NCBI RefSeq assembly: GCF_003590775.1
Contig: NZ_QYUM01000002.1
Span: 124,001 to 188,000, forward strand
Direction of reading: 5' to 3'
Length of the DNA stretch: 64,000 nt
Origin: Sphingomonas cavernae
GTDB lineage: Bacteria; Pseudomonadota; Alphaproteobacteria; Sphingomonadales; Sphingomonadaceae
Notes under the pieces: model-generated
What the model saw: the letters and a program-made list of their open reading frames with translations, nothing else
Database searches by the model: none
Told to the model about the DNA's origin: nothing
Translations under genes and position numbers: made by a program
In this document: one piece after another, positions 7,991-15,841 of the stretch
How the letters are laid out: each line of letters starts with the position of its first letter
Numbering within the stretch: position 1 is the first letter of the stretch

Positions 7991-9073
7991 ATGCGTAACG
8001 AAACCCGCGTTCTCTTCACCGCCTATGTCAGCCAGATCGCGCTGCTGAATGGCGTTGCCGACGCATCCGTCAAATTCAGCGTCGCGCCATCGGTCGAACA
8101 GACGCTTGAAGAGAAGATTCAGGACTCCAGCGACTTCCTGACTGAAATCAACCTCGTTCCCGTGCCCGCGCAGACCGGCGACAAGGTCGGCGTGAGCGTC
8201 ACGCGCCCGCTTGCTGGTCGCACCAACACCGCCGCGGGCAATCGTCGCACGCCCACCGATCCGACCGACACCACGGACGACGGCGGCTATTGCTGCCGCC
8301 AGACCAACTTCGATCACGCGATCAAATACACCAAGCTCGACGCGTGGCGCCACAAGCCGGAATTCCAGACGCTGCTCCGTGACGCTATCCTAAAACAGCA
8401 GGGCCGCGATCGCATCATGATCGGCTTCAACGGCACGTCGGCTGCTGCGCAGACCGATCGCGTCGCCAATCCGCTGCTGCAGGACGTGAACGAAGGCTGG
8501 CTCCACAAGATCCGCACGCATGCGCCGACGCGCGTGCTCAACGACGGCGAGCTGACGGCGGGCGCCCTCAAGGCGATCTACGTCGCTGCCGGTGTCGAGG
8601 TCGTCGATCCGGACGGCACCAACACCGCCACCGCCAAGGCCGACTATGCCAATCTCGACGCGCTCGCCTTCGATGCGCTCGATCTGATCGATCCATGGCA
8701 CCGCAGCGACACCGATCTGGTGGTCATCGTTGGCTGGAAGCTGGTCAAGGACAAGTATCTCAATCTGCTGCAGGCCGCCGGCGACACCGCGACCGAGCGC
8801 GAGGCCGCACATCGCATCCTGACGCTTCCCAAGCAGCTCGCGGGCAAGCGTGCAGTGATCGTACCCTTCTTCCCCGAAGACGCGCTGATGGTCACCAGCC
8901 TCGATAACCTGTCGATCTACTGGCAGGAAGAGACCCGCCGTCGTCAGATCAAGGATGAACCGGCGCTCGATCAGATCGAAAACTACGAGTCGGTCAACGA
9001 AGACTATGTCGTCGAGGACTACGGCCGCAGCGCGCTCGTTGAAAACGTCGTCATGGGCAAGAAGCCCGCCTGA
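7991..9073 (+). CDS. N: Major capsid protein (P2 gpN family)
   Basis: 360 residues (P2 357). It has an HK97 fold and is cleaved by gpO in P2. The family start (MRNETRVLFTAYVSQ), SSDFLTEINLVPV and the central GFNGTSAAAQTDRVANPLLQ block are clearly recognisable. A ribosome site CCAGGAGCC precedes the ATG. It lies directly after the scaffold gene and before the small terminase gene, as in P2. An unusual CC pair (GGYCCRQ) lies near residue 101. Confidence 0.95.
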   Translation: MRNETRVLFTAYVSQIALLNGVADASVKFSVAPSVEQTLEEKIQDSSDFLTEINLVPVPAQTGDKVGVSVTRPLAGRTNTAAGNRRTPTDPTDTTDDGGYCCRQTNFDHAIKYTKLDAWRHKPEFQTLLRDAILKQQGRDRIMIGFNGTSAAAQTDRVANPLLQDVNEGWLHKIRTHAPTRVLNDGELTAGALKAIYVAAGVEVVDPDGTNTATAKADYANLDALAFDALDLIDPWHRSDTDLVVIVGWKLVKDKYLNLLQAAGDTATEREAAHRILTLPKQLAGKRAVIVPFFPEDALMVTSLDNLSIYWQEETRRRQIKDEPALDQIENYESVNEDYVVEDYGRSALVENVVMGKKPA

Positions 9074-9108
9074 TCCCTCCCGATCTCTCCATCTGACAGG
9101 ACACGCAC

Positions 9109-10062
9109 ATGAGCCTTGCTCGCCGCAACCGGGACCGCATAGCCGCTGCCCTTATCGTCGCGTCCGCTCCCGATGATGGAGCGGTGCTGCCCGTCGCCGA
9201 TGCCCATGCGGCCTCGGCGGCGGCGCAGATCGGGATGCGCCTGACGCACGATCGCCGCCGCCTCAAGGAAATCCAGTCGCGCGAGCGCAAAATTGTCGCC
9301 AAGCGCGATATGATCCCCGACTATCTCCCGTGGATCGAGGGCATCCTTGCGGCGGGCGAGGCCACCGGCAATGGCGTGGCCGATCCCGTCATCCCCACCA
9401 TCATGATCTGGGCGATCGACACCGAGGATTTCGATCTGGCGCTGCGCCTGGTCGAATATGTCCAGCGCCACAAGCTCCCCCTGCCCGCCCAATTTGAGCG
9501 CCAGACGGCCACGCTGATCGTCGAGGAAATCTCGGAAGTGGCGCTGCGCCATCTGCTCGATGGGCGCGAATTCTCGATCGACGTGCTCGAAACGGTCGAA
9601 CTTCTCACGGGCGATGACGACATGCCCGATGAAGTTCGCGCCAAACTGTTCAAGGCGATCGGCCTCGAAACCGCGCGCCTTGCGGATGCGGCGGGCACAG
9701 CGCCCAGCCCTGCCCACGAAAGCGCTCTCGCAGCCCTGCGCCGCGCGCAGGAGCTGTATGACCGCATCGGGGTCAAGGATCGCATCAAGCGCATCGAGAA
9801 AGCGAACGAAAAGGCGGCTGAGGCTGAGCGTGTCGCTGAGGCTGAGCGTGCGGCCGATGCTGAGCGCGCCGCCGAGGCTGAGCGTGCCGCCGATGCTGAG
9901 CGCGCCGCCGAGGCTGAGCGTGCCGCCGAGGCCGAACGTGCTGCTGAGGCCGAACGTGCTGCTGAGGCCGAACGTGCTGCTGAGGCCGAACGTGCTGCTG
10001 AGGCCGCAAAAGGCAAAGGCGGCAAGCCCGCCAAGGATAACACCGGCAAGGCCGGTCAATAG
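9109..10062 (+). CDS. M: Terminase small subunit (P2 gpM family) with long Ala-Glu-Arg repeat tail
   Basis: 317 residues against about 247 in P2. The first 230 residues are gpM-like (MSLARRNRDR, FDLALRLVEYVQRHKLPLP, EVALRHLLDGREF); it recognises cos DNA and activates gpP. The extra length comes from a six-residue repeat (AERAAE/AERAAD) at about residues 235-298, encoded by 18-bp tandem repeats (9812-10002), four of them nearly identical at the end. It should form a long charged helix. The tail ends with a Lys/Gly-rich stretch. Confidence 0.9.
   Translation: MSLARRNRDRIAAALIVASAPDDGAVLPVADAHAASAAAQIGMRLTHDRRRLKEIQSRERKIVAKRDMIPDYLPWIEGILAAGEATGNGVADPVIPTIMIWAIDTEDFDLALRLVEYVQRHKLPLPAQFERQTATLIVEEISEVALRHLLDGREFSIDVLETVELLTGDDDMPDEVRAKLFKAIGLETARLADAAGTAPSPAHESALAALRRAQELYDRIGVKDRIKRIEKANEKAAEAERVAEAERAADAERAAEAERAADAERAAEAERAAEAERAAEAERAAEAERAAEAERAAEAAKGKGGKPAKDNTGKAGQ
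9812..10002 (+). repeat. 18-bp tandem repeat inside gene M
   Basis: About ten units encoding Ala-Glu-Arg-Ala-Ala-Glu/Asp. The last copies (GCTGCTGAGGCCGAACGT) are identical, and the earlier ones differ at third positions, so expansion at the 3' end looks recent. Confidence 0.9.
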
Positions 10063-10066
10063 CTCG

Positions 10067-10085
10067 CCCCCCGGCGCTCGGGGGG
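10067..10085 (+). other. Hairpin after gene M
   Basis: A 7-bp stem CCCCCCG/CGGGGGG with a 5-nt loop lies five bases after the gene M stop. No T-run follows, so it is more likely an mRNA-stabilising or attenuating hairpin than a full terminator. Confidence 0.5.
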
Positions 10086-10175
10086 CGGTTGGATAGTCGG
10101 TGAGTTCCCTACTCCATCCGGCTCATCCTTCCCCACCCCCCGTTTGCCGAGGGCGAGCACAAAGGAGGCGAACCC

Positions 10176-10388
10176 ATGTTAATTGCTCTTGGCGTCTATG
10201 CCGTTGTTGCTCTGCTCGTGCTGCTCTGGGCCATTTCCGCCGCGCTGCGCGAGCCGACCGCGCACGGTCAGTCGATCCTGCTTCCGCTTGCGTTCCTGCT
10301 TGCCGCGCTCTGGCCCGGCGCTCTCATCTATCTGATCGTGATCTTGATCGTCGAGGGTGCGCGCTGGGTCCGCTCCTGCTTCGGCTGA
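10176..10388 (+). CDS. Small two-helix membrane protein (possible holin/antiholin)
   Basis: 70 residues with two hydrophobic segments (about 3-24 and 35-60) joined by a short polar loop (REPTAHGQ). A strong ribosome site AAAGGAGG precedes ATG 10176. It lies between terminase gene M and head-completion gene L, where P2 has no gene. Size and topology resemble small holins or antiholins, but the position away from the lysis cluster makes this only a guess. Confidence 0.6.
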   Translation: MLIALGVYAVVALLVLLWAISAALREPTAHGQSILLPLAFLLAALWPGALIYLIVILIVEGARWVRSCFG

Positions 10389-10400
10389 TCGAGTAAGCGC

Positions 10401-10889
10401 ATGTCCGGCCTCATCTCCATCGTTTCCCCGCCCGCCGATCCCGACGCGCCCGCGCCCGAGCCGATCCTTGTTGAAGCCGATGGCTGGTTTCCGGCCATAG
10501 ACCTGACGGCGATGCGCGCGGCGCGGCGCCTGGACGACACGATCACGACGGAAAGGCTTCGCGACGCGGTGCGCAACGCGATGGCAACCGTGATGAACGA
10601 CCTGCTCGATTGGCAGGGTGATCAGATCTTCGCAGGCCATGCCAGCCTTGAGGCGGTTCCCTCGCCCGATCTCGACGGCGAAAGCCGCCTGCTCCGCGCA
10701 TGGACGCGCGCCGTCTATTGCTACGCCCGCGCCGAGCTGGTCGAGGAATATGCCGACTATGACGCGACGGGCTCGGGCGAGCGCAAGGGCGAGGATCTCG
10801 ATCCAGCCCCCGGCAAGCTGCGGCGCGACGGGCTGGGCGCCATCCGCGACATTCTCGGCAAGCCGCGCACGCTCGTGGAATCGATCTGA
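10401..10889 (+). CDS. L: Head completion protein (P2 gpL family)
   Basis: 162 residues (P2 169). It closes the filled head beneath the portal. Family features are FPAIDLTAMRAARRLD, the ALEAVPSPDLDGESRLLRAWTRAV-type core, and the end with DAIRDILGKPRTLVE-like sequence. The stop overlaps the start of X (TGATG at 10887-10891). Order M-L-X as in P2. Confidence 0.92.
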   Translation: MSGLISIVSPPADPDAPAPEPILVEADGWFPAIDLTAMRAARRLDDTITTERLRDAVRNAMATVMNDLLDWQGDQIFAGHASLEAVPSPDLDGESRLLRAWTRAVYCYARAELVEEYADYDATGSGERKGEDLDPAPGKLRRDGLGAIRDILGKPRTLVESI

Positions 10890-11101
10890 TGGCGACGACG
10901 GTCCACGCACGGCAGGGCGACACGCTCGACGGGCTGATCTGGCGCGAGGCCGGGCTCGGCTCCAGCGCGATCGCGCTCGTGTTCGAAGCAAACCCCGGCA
11001 TCGCCGAGCTTGGGCCAATTCTGCCCCATGGGCACCCCGTAACCATCCCCTCCATCGCGCCCGCACCCGACAAGCTGCAGCTCGTCCAGCTCTGGGACTG
11101 A
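10889..11101 (+). CDS. X: Tail protein X (P2 gpX family, LysM-like)
   Basis: 70 residues (P2 67). It begins with the gpX/LysM-like pattern HARQGDTLDGLIWR, followed by VFEANPGIAELGPILPHG and an end with QLVQLWD. The gpX family acts in tail completion. It is translationally coupled to L and followed by the holin candidate. Confidence 0.92.
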   Translation: MATTVHARQGDTLDGLIWREAGLGSSAIALVFEANPGIAELGPILPHGHPVTIPSIAPAPDKLQLVQLWD

Positions 11102-11116
11102 GGAAAAGGACACCGA

Positions 11117-11470
11117 ATGACCGTTCAGGAATTGATCGATGCGGGCATCAACCTTGCGGGCGCAGTGATCGCCGCGATCGGGCCTGCCGCCATGGGCTCG
11201 GCCGTCGCGCAGGCATGGAAGCCGGGCCTGAGCTGGCGCCAGCGCATCGTTCAATGGGTGGTCGGGATCTGCGTATCCTATTTCGTCACCCGCGCGCTCG
11301 GCGTGTGGCTGGGCTGGCACGAATTCGTCAGTCAGGCCATGGGATTCGTCATCGGCATGGTGGCATTCGAGGTCGCGCCGCGCTTCGTCAAGGCCGCGGG
11401 CGACACCGCCGCGCAGCTCCCCGACGCAATCAAGGATTACTTCCTCAAGCGGAAAGGCCCTTCGGCATGA
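11117..11470 (+). CDS. Holin candidate, three membrane segments
   Basis: 117 residues, with hydrophobic stretches at about residues 10-30, 45-68 and 72-92 and a basic C-terminus (FLKRKGPSA). Its position immediately upstream of, and overlapping (ATGA), the endolysin gene matches P2 holin gene Y, although P2 Y is a different family. No sequence motif proves the role. Ribosome site GAGGAAAAGGA precedes ATG 11117. Confidence 0.65.
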   Translation: MTVQELIDAGINLAGAVIAAIGPAAMGSAVAQAWKPGLSWRQRIVQWVVGICVSYFVTRALGVWLGWHEFVSQAMGFVIGMVAFEVAPRFVKAAGDTAAQLPDAIKDYFLKRKGPSA

Positions 11471-11910
11471 CGACGCCCGCCTACATGGACCCGGAAAAGA
11501 TCCATTCTCTGACCATCCACTGTGCCGCGACACCTGAAGGCCGCGACGTGAAAGCCGCGACGATCTCGAAATGGGATCAGGAAAAATTCGGGCAGACCAG
11601 CTATCACCACGTCGTCGAGCTGGACGGGACCGCCGTGCGCACGCTCAGCGATGATCAGCGCGGCGCGCATACGGGCGGCGCCAACACCGGCAACATCGGC
11701 ATCTGCTATGTCGGCGGCGTCGATGCGAAAATGAACGCCAAGGACACCCGCACCGCCGCCCAGCGCGCCACGCTCGCCCGCCTCGTGCGTGAGTATCGCG
11801 AGCGCTATCCCGGTATCATCGTGCGCGGGCACCGCGACTGGCCGGGCGTCAAAAAAGCGTGCCCGAGCTTCGACGTCGCCGCATGGCTCAAGTCCGTGAG
11901 GCTGGCCTGA
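11467..11910 (+). CDS. Endolysin: N-acetylmuramoyl-L-alanine amidase (T7 lysozyme type)
   Basis: 147 residues. It cuts the amide bond between muramic acid and the peptide in peptidoglycan. Zinc ligands H18 (TIHCAA), H122 (RGHRDW) and C132 (KACPSFD), with Y47 and K130 as catalytic partners, correspond closely to T7 lysozyme (H17, H122, C130, Y46, K128). There is no signal peptide, so it needs the holin. P2 itself uses an unrelated endolysin (gpK), so this lysis gene was exchanged. It overlaps both neighbours (ATGA, TGATG). Confidence 0.93.
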   Translation: MTTPAYMDPEKIHSLTIHCAATPEGRDVKAATISKWDQEKFGQTSYHHVVELDGTAVRTLSDDQRGAHTGGANTGNIGICYVGGVDAKMNAKDTRTAAQRATLARLVREYRERYPGIIVRGHRDWPGVKKACPSFDVAAWLKSVRLA

Positions 11911-12386
11911 TGTTCGGCATCGCCAAGGCTCTGGGCTGGATCAGCGGGAATCGGCACTGGCTGACGCTGCTCGCGGTGGCCGCCGCAGCCGCCTTCCTGT
12001 TCGTGCGCGGCGAGACGTTCCGCATGGACCGCGATCGGATAGCCAGCACCGCCGATGGCATCTGCGCGGCCGCGGGCAGCGGATTTCAGCCCGAGGGCGT
12101 CGCAAAGAGCGATCGCGGTAAGGCCTGCCGCAAGGCTGTCGAGCGCCTCGCCGCCTTCGAACGTGAAACCCGGTCCGAAAGCGCGCGCGTGCTGAGCGAG
12201 GTGAACCGCGAGCGCGAGACCAAGACACAGGCGGATATCGCGCGGGCGAGCAGCAATGCCCAGGCGGCGCGTGACGCCCAGATCCTCATGGAGAAAGCTG
12301 ATGGCAAAATCGCAAATGATGACCGCGTTGACGGTGGCTGGTTTGATGCTTTCAATCGCGCTGCAGGGCTGCGCCCACCGCGTTGA
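11910..12386 (+). CDS. Inner-membrane spanin (Rz/LysB-like)
   Basis: 158 residues. One N-terminal membrane anchor (about 18-34) is followed by a long charged helical region (residues 75-135, rich in Glu, Arg and Ala), the usual i-spanin layout. It joins the outer-membrane partner across the periplasm in the last step of lysis. The start overlaps the amidase stop (TGATG). The o-spanin gene begins inside its 3' end in another frame. Confidence 0.78.
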   Translation: MFGIAKALGWISGNRHWLTLLAVAAAAAFLFVRGETFRMDRDRIASTADGICAAAGSGFQPEGVAKSDRGKACRKAVERLAAFERETRSESARVLSEVNRERETKTQADIARASSNAQAARDAQILMEKADGKIANDDRVDGGWFDAFNRAAGLRPPR

Positions 12387-12624
12387 GACGCCGCCAGCGC
12401 CTGCCGTCGTCGCGGTGCCCGTCAAGGATACGCCGCCCGCGGATCTGCTGATCTGCCCTGAAAAGCCCGAGGGATTTCCGGTCGATGCCGAAGCGACCAT
12501 GCCCGCGCCCGTGCGCGCCGCGGCGATCCGGCTCGGCCGCGCCTATGCGGCGGTCTACGGTCAGCTCGTGCGCCTGATTGAATGGGAACAGCCGGGCGCC
12601 TGCGCGCCGCGTGCTGCGCCCTGA
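12301..12624 (+). CDS. Outer-membrane spanin lipoprotein (Rz1/LysC-like)
   Basis: 107 residues from ATG 12301, with the first 86 bp overlapping the i-spanin gene out of frame. The signal sequence ends in a lipobox, LSIALQGC, and the mature part is proline-rich (ETPPAPAVVAVPVKDTPPAD), typical of o-spanins. It is unusually long for Rz1, with a further domain (PVRAAAIRLGRAYAAVY). The overlap mirrors P2 lysB/lysC. Confidence 0.8.
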   Translation: MAKSQMMTALTVAGLMLSIALQGCAHRVETPPAPAVVAVPVKDTPPADLLICPEKPEGFPVDAEATMPAPVRAAAIRLGRAYAAVYGQLVRLIEWEQPGACAPRAAP

Positions 12625-12640
12625 TCCGAAAGCATCGCCG

Positions 12641-13153
12641 ATGTATAAGCCCGACAGCCTGCGCAAGTTCCTGACCACTGCAATCCCCGAGATCAAGCGC
12701 AGCCCCGAAAAGCTACACATTTTCATCACGCGCGGCGCGGTCCGCTCAACCGGCGCGAACAAGCTGGGCTTCGCCTATCGCTACACGCTCACGCTGTTGA
12801 TCGAGGATTTCGGCGGTTCGCCCGACAAGCTCACCCTGCCCGTTCTGATCTGGCTATCGCGCCACCAGCCCCAGCTCTTCGCGAAGGCGCTGCAGGGCGG
12901 CGACAGCTTCGCGTTCGATGCCGACATTCTGGCGAACGATAAGGCGGATATCGAGATCCGGCTCGAGCTGGACGAAACCGTGACGGTCAAGCTCCTGCCC
13001 AACGGCAGCTATGAGGTCGATCATCCCGAAGAGCCGGTCTATGACAGCCCCTTCGAAAGCGTGTCGGGCGACGTGCGCCTCTGGAAACTGTTCCTGAAAG
13101 ACGAGCTGATCGCCGAGGCATTGTTTCCTGACGGCCCGCCGCCGATCCCATGA
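12641..13153 (+). CDS. R: Tail completion protein (P2 gpR family)
   Basis: 170 residues (P2 155). The start MYKPDSLRKFLTTAIP and the DKLTLPVLIWLSRHQPQL stretch are the family hallmarks. It caps the tail before head joining. Overlaps gene S by ATGA (13150-13153). An in-frame TTG at 12578 is rejected because it would overlap the spanin gene. Confidence 0.9.
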   Translation: MYKPDSLRKFLTTAIPEIKRSPEKLHIFITRGAVRSTGANKLGFAYRYTLTLLIEDFGGSPDKLTLPVLIWLSRHQPQLFAKALQGGDSFAFDADILANDKADIEIRLELDETVTVKLLPNGSYEVDHPEEPVYDSPFESVSGDVRLWKLFLKDELIAEALFPDGPPPIP

Positions 13154-13629
13154 GCGAAGATCTGGCGGAAATCGAAAACTGGATTGCCGGGCTCACCGCG
13201 CGGCTGTCGGATTCTGATCGCGCGCGTCTTGGACGGCGGCTCTCCGTCGATCTTCGCCACGCACAGGCCGAGCGCATCGCATCGCAGCGCAACCCGGACG
13301 GCTCGGCCTTTGAGCCTCGCAAGCCCCAACGCGAACCGCTCCGCGCGCAGAAAGGGCGCATCCAGCGCCGCGTGAAGGCGCGCGCCATGTTCGCCAAGCT
13401 GCGGCGGCCGAAATACCTTCGCGCCGAATCGTCGGCCAGCGAGATCAGCGTCGGTTTCGAAGGCGCGGCCGCGCGCGTAGCGGCCGTTCACCAGCGCGGT
13501 CTGCGCGATCGTGTGTCAAAGCAGCCCGGCGCGCCCGAGGTCGACTATCCCCGGCGCGAGCTGCTCGGCCTGACCGAAGCCGATCGCGCGCGCCTCATGG
13601 ACGCAATTCTGCGTCATCTGGGCGAATGA
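13150..13629 (+). CDS. S: Virion morphogenesis / tail completion protein (P2 gpS family)
   Basis: 159 residues (P2 150). The N-terminus LAEIENWIAGLTARLSDSDR and the RRIAKDLR-like and NPDGSAFEPRK stretches match gpS. It works with gpR in tail completion. Last gene of the first rightward late operon; the convergent toxin-antitoxin pair begins 8 bp further on. Confidence 0.92.
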   Translation: MSEDLAEIENWIAGLTARLSDSDRARLGRRLSVDLRHAQAERIASQRNPDGSAFEPRKPQREPLRAQKGRIQRRVKARAMFAKLRRPKYLRAESSASEISVGFEGAAARVAAVHQRGLRDRVSKQPGAPEVDYPRRELLGLTEADRARLMDAILRHLGE

Positions 13630-13636
13630 TAGACCG

Positions 13637-13936
13637 TTACGCGTGGCGTGTCGGCTGAATATCGATCCGCATTCCCAGCGCCTTCAGCACCGGCAGCAGC
13701 GTGCCCAGGCGCGGATTGCCGCGCGGGCTCAGCGATTTGTAGAGCGCTTCGCGCGTCACGCCCGCCTCTTCTGCGATCTTTGCCATGCCGCTGGCCTTGG
13801 CGACGTCGCCGATCGCCGCCGCAATCAGCGCCGGGTCACCATCCTCGAAGGCGGCCGCAAGATAGGCCGCCACCGCCTCTTCGTCGTCCAGATGCTCGGC
13901 CGCATCCCAAGCCGTGATTTTCTCGGCCATGTTCAT
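13637..13936 (-). CDS. Antitoxin of a type II TA pair (addiction-module antidote, HigA-like)
   Basis: 99 residues with a C-terminal HTH (MAKIAEEAGVTREALYKSL, then GNPRLGTLLPVLKALGM), the pattern of the addiction-module antidote family. It neutralises the toxin and represses the promoter. Start ATG 13936 overlaps the toxin stop; ATG 13939 and 13930 are alternatives, with GGAGG just upstream. Toxin-first order, as in higBA. Confidence 0.88.
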   Translation of the reverse strand: MNMAEKITAWDAAEHLDDEEAVAAYLAAAFEDGDPALIAAAIGDVAKASGMAKIAEEAGVTREALYKSLSPRGNPRLGTLLPVLKALGMRIDIQPTRHA

Positions 13937-14232
13937 CATTCCTCCAAATCTGCCGCCAGAGCCTTCGCCTTGACGATATCGCCTTCCTGACTGGCTTTGT
14001 CGCCACCGCACAGCAGGATCACCACCACCTCGCCGCGCTGGACGAAATAGACCCGGTAACCCGGCCCGTAGTCCACGCGCAGCTCGCTCACGCCTTCGCC
14101 CACCGGCTTCACATCGCCGAAATTGCCGAGCGAGACGCGACGAATGCGAATATCGATCCGCGCGCGCGCCGTTCGATCGCGCAGTTTGCGGAACCATTTG
14201 GCGTAGGTCTCTGTCTGGCGAATTTCGATCAT
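13936..14232 (-). CDS. Toxin of a type II TA pair (RelE/ParE superfamily, Gp49/HigB-like)
   Basis: 98 residues. The RelE-fold pattern is visible: IEIRQTETYAKWFRKLRD, the DVKPVGEGVSELRVDYGPGYR core and RVYFVQRG with a final CGGDKASQ. Members usually cleave mRNA at the ribosome, but the exact activity cannot be read from the sequence. It lies with its antitoxin between late genes S and J but on the opposite strand and with its own promoter, so it should be expressed in the lysogen. Confidence 0.88.
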   Translation of the reverse strand: MIEIRQTETYAKWFRKLRDRTARARIDIRIRRVSLGNFGDVKPVGEGVSELRVDYGPGYRVYFVQRGEVVVILLCGGDKASQEGDIVKAKALAADLEE

Positions 14233-14234
14233 GA

Positions 14235-14280
14235 GTAATCTATAGATTACGCTGAACGACACTGTCAACTATAGATTACA
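14235..14280 (-). promoter_or_regulatory. Promoter and operator of the toxin-antitoxin pair
   Basis: On minus TTGACA (14268-14263), an 18-bp spacer and TATAGA (14244-14239). The -10 box is inside a perfect 16-bp palindrome GTAATCTATAGATTAC (14235-14250). A second copy of one arm, CTATAGATTAC, lies at 14269-14279, next to the -35. This is a good autorepression layout. The strength stands out against the GC-rich surroundings. Confidence 0.8.
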
Positions 14281-14297
14281 GATGGCAGGGCTGTTGA

Positions 14298-14345
14298 TGT
14301 AGAGTCAACTGCACAGCAACGCGCGCTGGCCCGCGCGCGAATGCG
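14298..14345 (+). promoter_or_regulatory. Late promoter with Ogr-type site, copy B (gene J)
   Basis: TGTAGAGTCAACTGCACA at 14298-14315, flanked by GTTG and CAAC as in the other copies. AATGCG (14340-14345) lies 8 bp before ATG 14354, the same spacing as in the other two late promoters. The site centre is 47.5 bp before ATG 14354 and 56.5 bp before ATG 14363. Confidence 0.7.
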
Positions 14346-14353
14346 GCGGCGAC

Positions 14354-15265
14354 ATGGCCGCCATGGCCGAAACCGCGCAAACCTTCACCGCTGTCGATCT
14401 GTCGCGCCTCCCCGCGCCCAAGGTGATCGAAGAGCTGTCCTATGAGGCGACATTCGCGGCGATGCTCGCCGCGCTGCTCGAAGTCCTGCCCGATTTCGAC
14501 GCCACTGTTGAAAGCGACCCTGCGGTGAAGGTGCTGCAGGTTGCCGCGCTTTTCGTGATGATGGATCGCCAGCGCGTCAACGAGGCCGCGCGCGCCGTCA
14601 TGCCCGCCTATGCGATCGGCACGGATCTTGATCATCTGGCGGCACTGCTCGGCATAGCGCGGCTCCAGCTCGATCCCGGCAATCCCGAGCTTGGCATTCC
14701 GCCAACGATGGAATCGGACGCCGATTTCCGGCGCCGCATGGTGCTCGCCCCCGAAGGTTATTCGGTCGCGGGGCCGGAAGGCGCCTATATCTCGCACGCG
14801 CTCAACGCGCACCCCGACGCGCTCGATGCGAGCGCGACCAGCCCGACGCCCGGTCACGTCATCATCACCGTCCTGTCGCGCGATGGCGACGGCGCGGCTT
14901 CGCCCGAATTGCTCGATGCGGTCGAGGCGCGCGTGTCCGACGAAAGCGTTCGTCCGCTCACCGATTATGTGACCGTCCAGAGCGCGGCGATCGTCAACTA
15001 TGCGGTCGCAGCCGAGCTGCGCACCTTTGCCGGGCCTGACGGCAGCGTCGTGCTCGATGAAGCGCTGCGCAGGCTCGATGCCTATATCGAGGGCAGTCAT
15101 CGCCTCGGCCGCGATGTGACGCGCTCGGGGATCTATGCTGCTCTCCACAGCGAAGGCGTCCAGAATGTCACGCTCACCAGCCCTGCGGCCGATATCGTGC
15201 TCGATCGCACACAGGCGAGCTGGTGCACGGCGATCAACGTCGTCCATGTGGGCGTTGGCGAATGA
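14354..15265 (+). CDS. J: Baseplate assembly protein (P2 gpJ family)
   Basis: 303 residues (P2 302). Edge wedge of the baseplate. Family features are LSRLPAPKVIEELSYEA, the DFDATVESDPAVKVLQVAA stretch and ESDADFRRRMVLAPEGYSVAGP. A second ATG at 14363 (MAETAQTF) is nine bases on. No Shine-Dalgarno precedes either. It overlaps gene I (ATGA). First gene of the J-I-H-G unit. Confidence 0.93.
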   Translation: MAAMAETAQTFTAVDLSRLPAPKVIEELSYEATFAAMLAALLEVLPDFDATVESDPAVKVLQVAALFVMMDRQRVNEAARAVMPAYAIGTDLDHLAALLGIARLQLDPGNPELGIPPTMESDADFRRRMVLAPEGYSVAGPEGAYISHALNAHPDALDASATSPTPGHVIITVLSRDGDGAASPELLDAVEARVSDESVRPLTDYVTVQSAAIVNYAVAAELRTFAGPDGSVVLDEALRRLDAYIEGSHRLGRDVTRSGIYAALHSEGVQNVTLTSPAADIVLDRTQASWCTAINVVHVGVGE

Positions 15266-15807
15266 GCCTGCTGCCGCCGAATGCCACGCCGCTGGAGCGC
15301 GCGCTTGAAGCGGCCGTTGCCCGCGTTTCGGGCGTGCCCGTCCCGATCCGCGACCTGTTCAGCCCAGATCGATGCCCGGTCAATCTGCTGCCTTGGCTCG
15401 CCTGGTATCTGTCGCTCGATAGCTGGTCGAGCGACTGGCCCGAGGGCGTCAAGCGCGAGCGCGTGCGACAGGCTATCCCGATCCAGCGCCGAAAGGGAAC
15501 CGCCCGCTCTGTGCGCGACGTCGTCGAAAGCTTCGGCGGATCGGTGGCGCTGCGCGAATGGTGGCAGCTTGACGAACCCGGAGATCCCCACACCTTTGAG
15601 CTGATCCTGACGCTCAACGGACAGGGAGGCGTTCCGGTCAGCGCCGCTTTCGTCGATGCCGTTATCGCGGAAGTCCACCGCACCAAGCCCGTGCGATCGC
15701 ACTTCACCTTTACGCAGGGCCTGCAGGCCGAAGGGAGCGTCGGTTTGATCGGCGTTGCTCGCCCCGCGGTGTTCGTGCGGCTGACTGCCAACGCCCCCGC
15801 CGCATGA
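15262..15807 (+). CDS. I: Tail protein I (P2 gpI family)
   Basis: 181 residues (P2 176). Baseplate wedge protein. Characteristic: LLPPNATPLERALE, PVNLLPWLAWYLSLDSWSSD and IQRRKGTARSVRDVVESFG. ATG 15262 overlaps the J stop. It is followed after 34 bp, with a purine-rich stretch CCCCGGAGA, by the tail fibre gene. Confidence 0.93.
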   Translation: MSLLPPNATPLERALEAAVARVSGVPVPIRDLFSPDRCPVNLLPWLAWYLSLDSWSSDWPEGVKRERVRQAIPIQRRKGTARSVRDVVESFGGSVALREWWQLDEPGDPHTFELILTLNGQGGVPVSAAFVDAVIAEVHRTKPVRSHFTFTQGLQAEGSVGLIGVARPAVFVRLTANAPAA

Positions 15808-15841
15808 ACCACCCCGACCCCAGCCCCCGGAGACACCGCCC

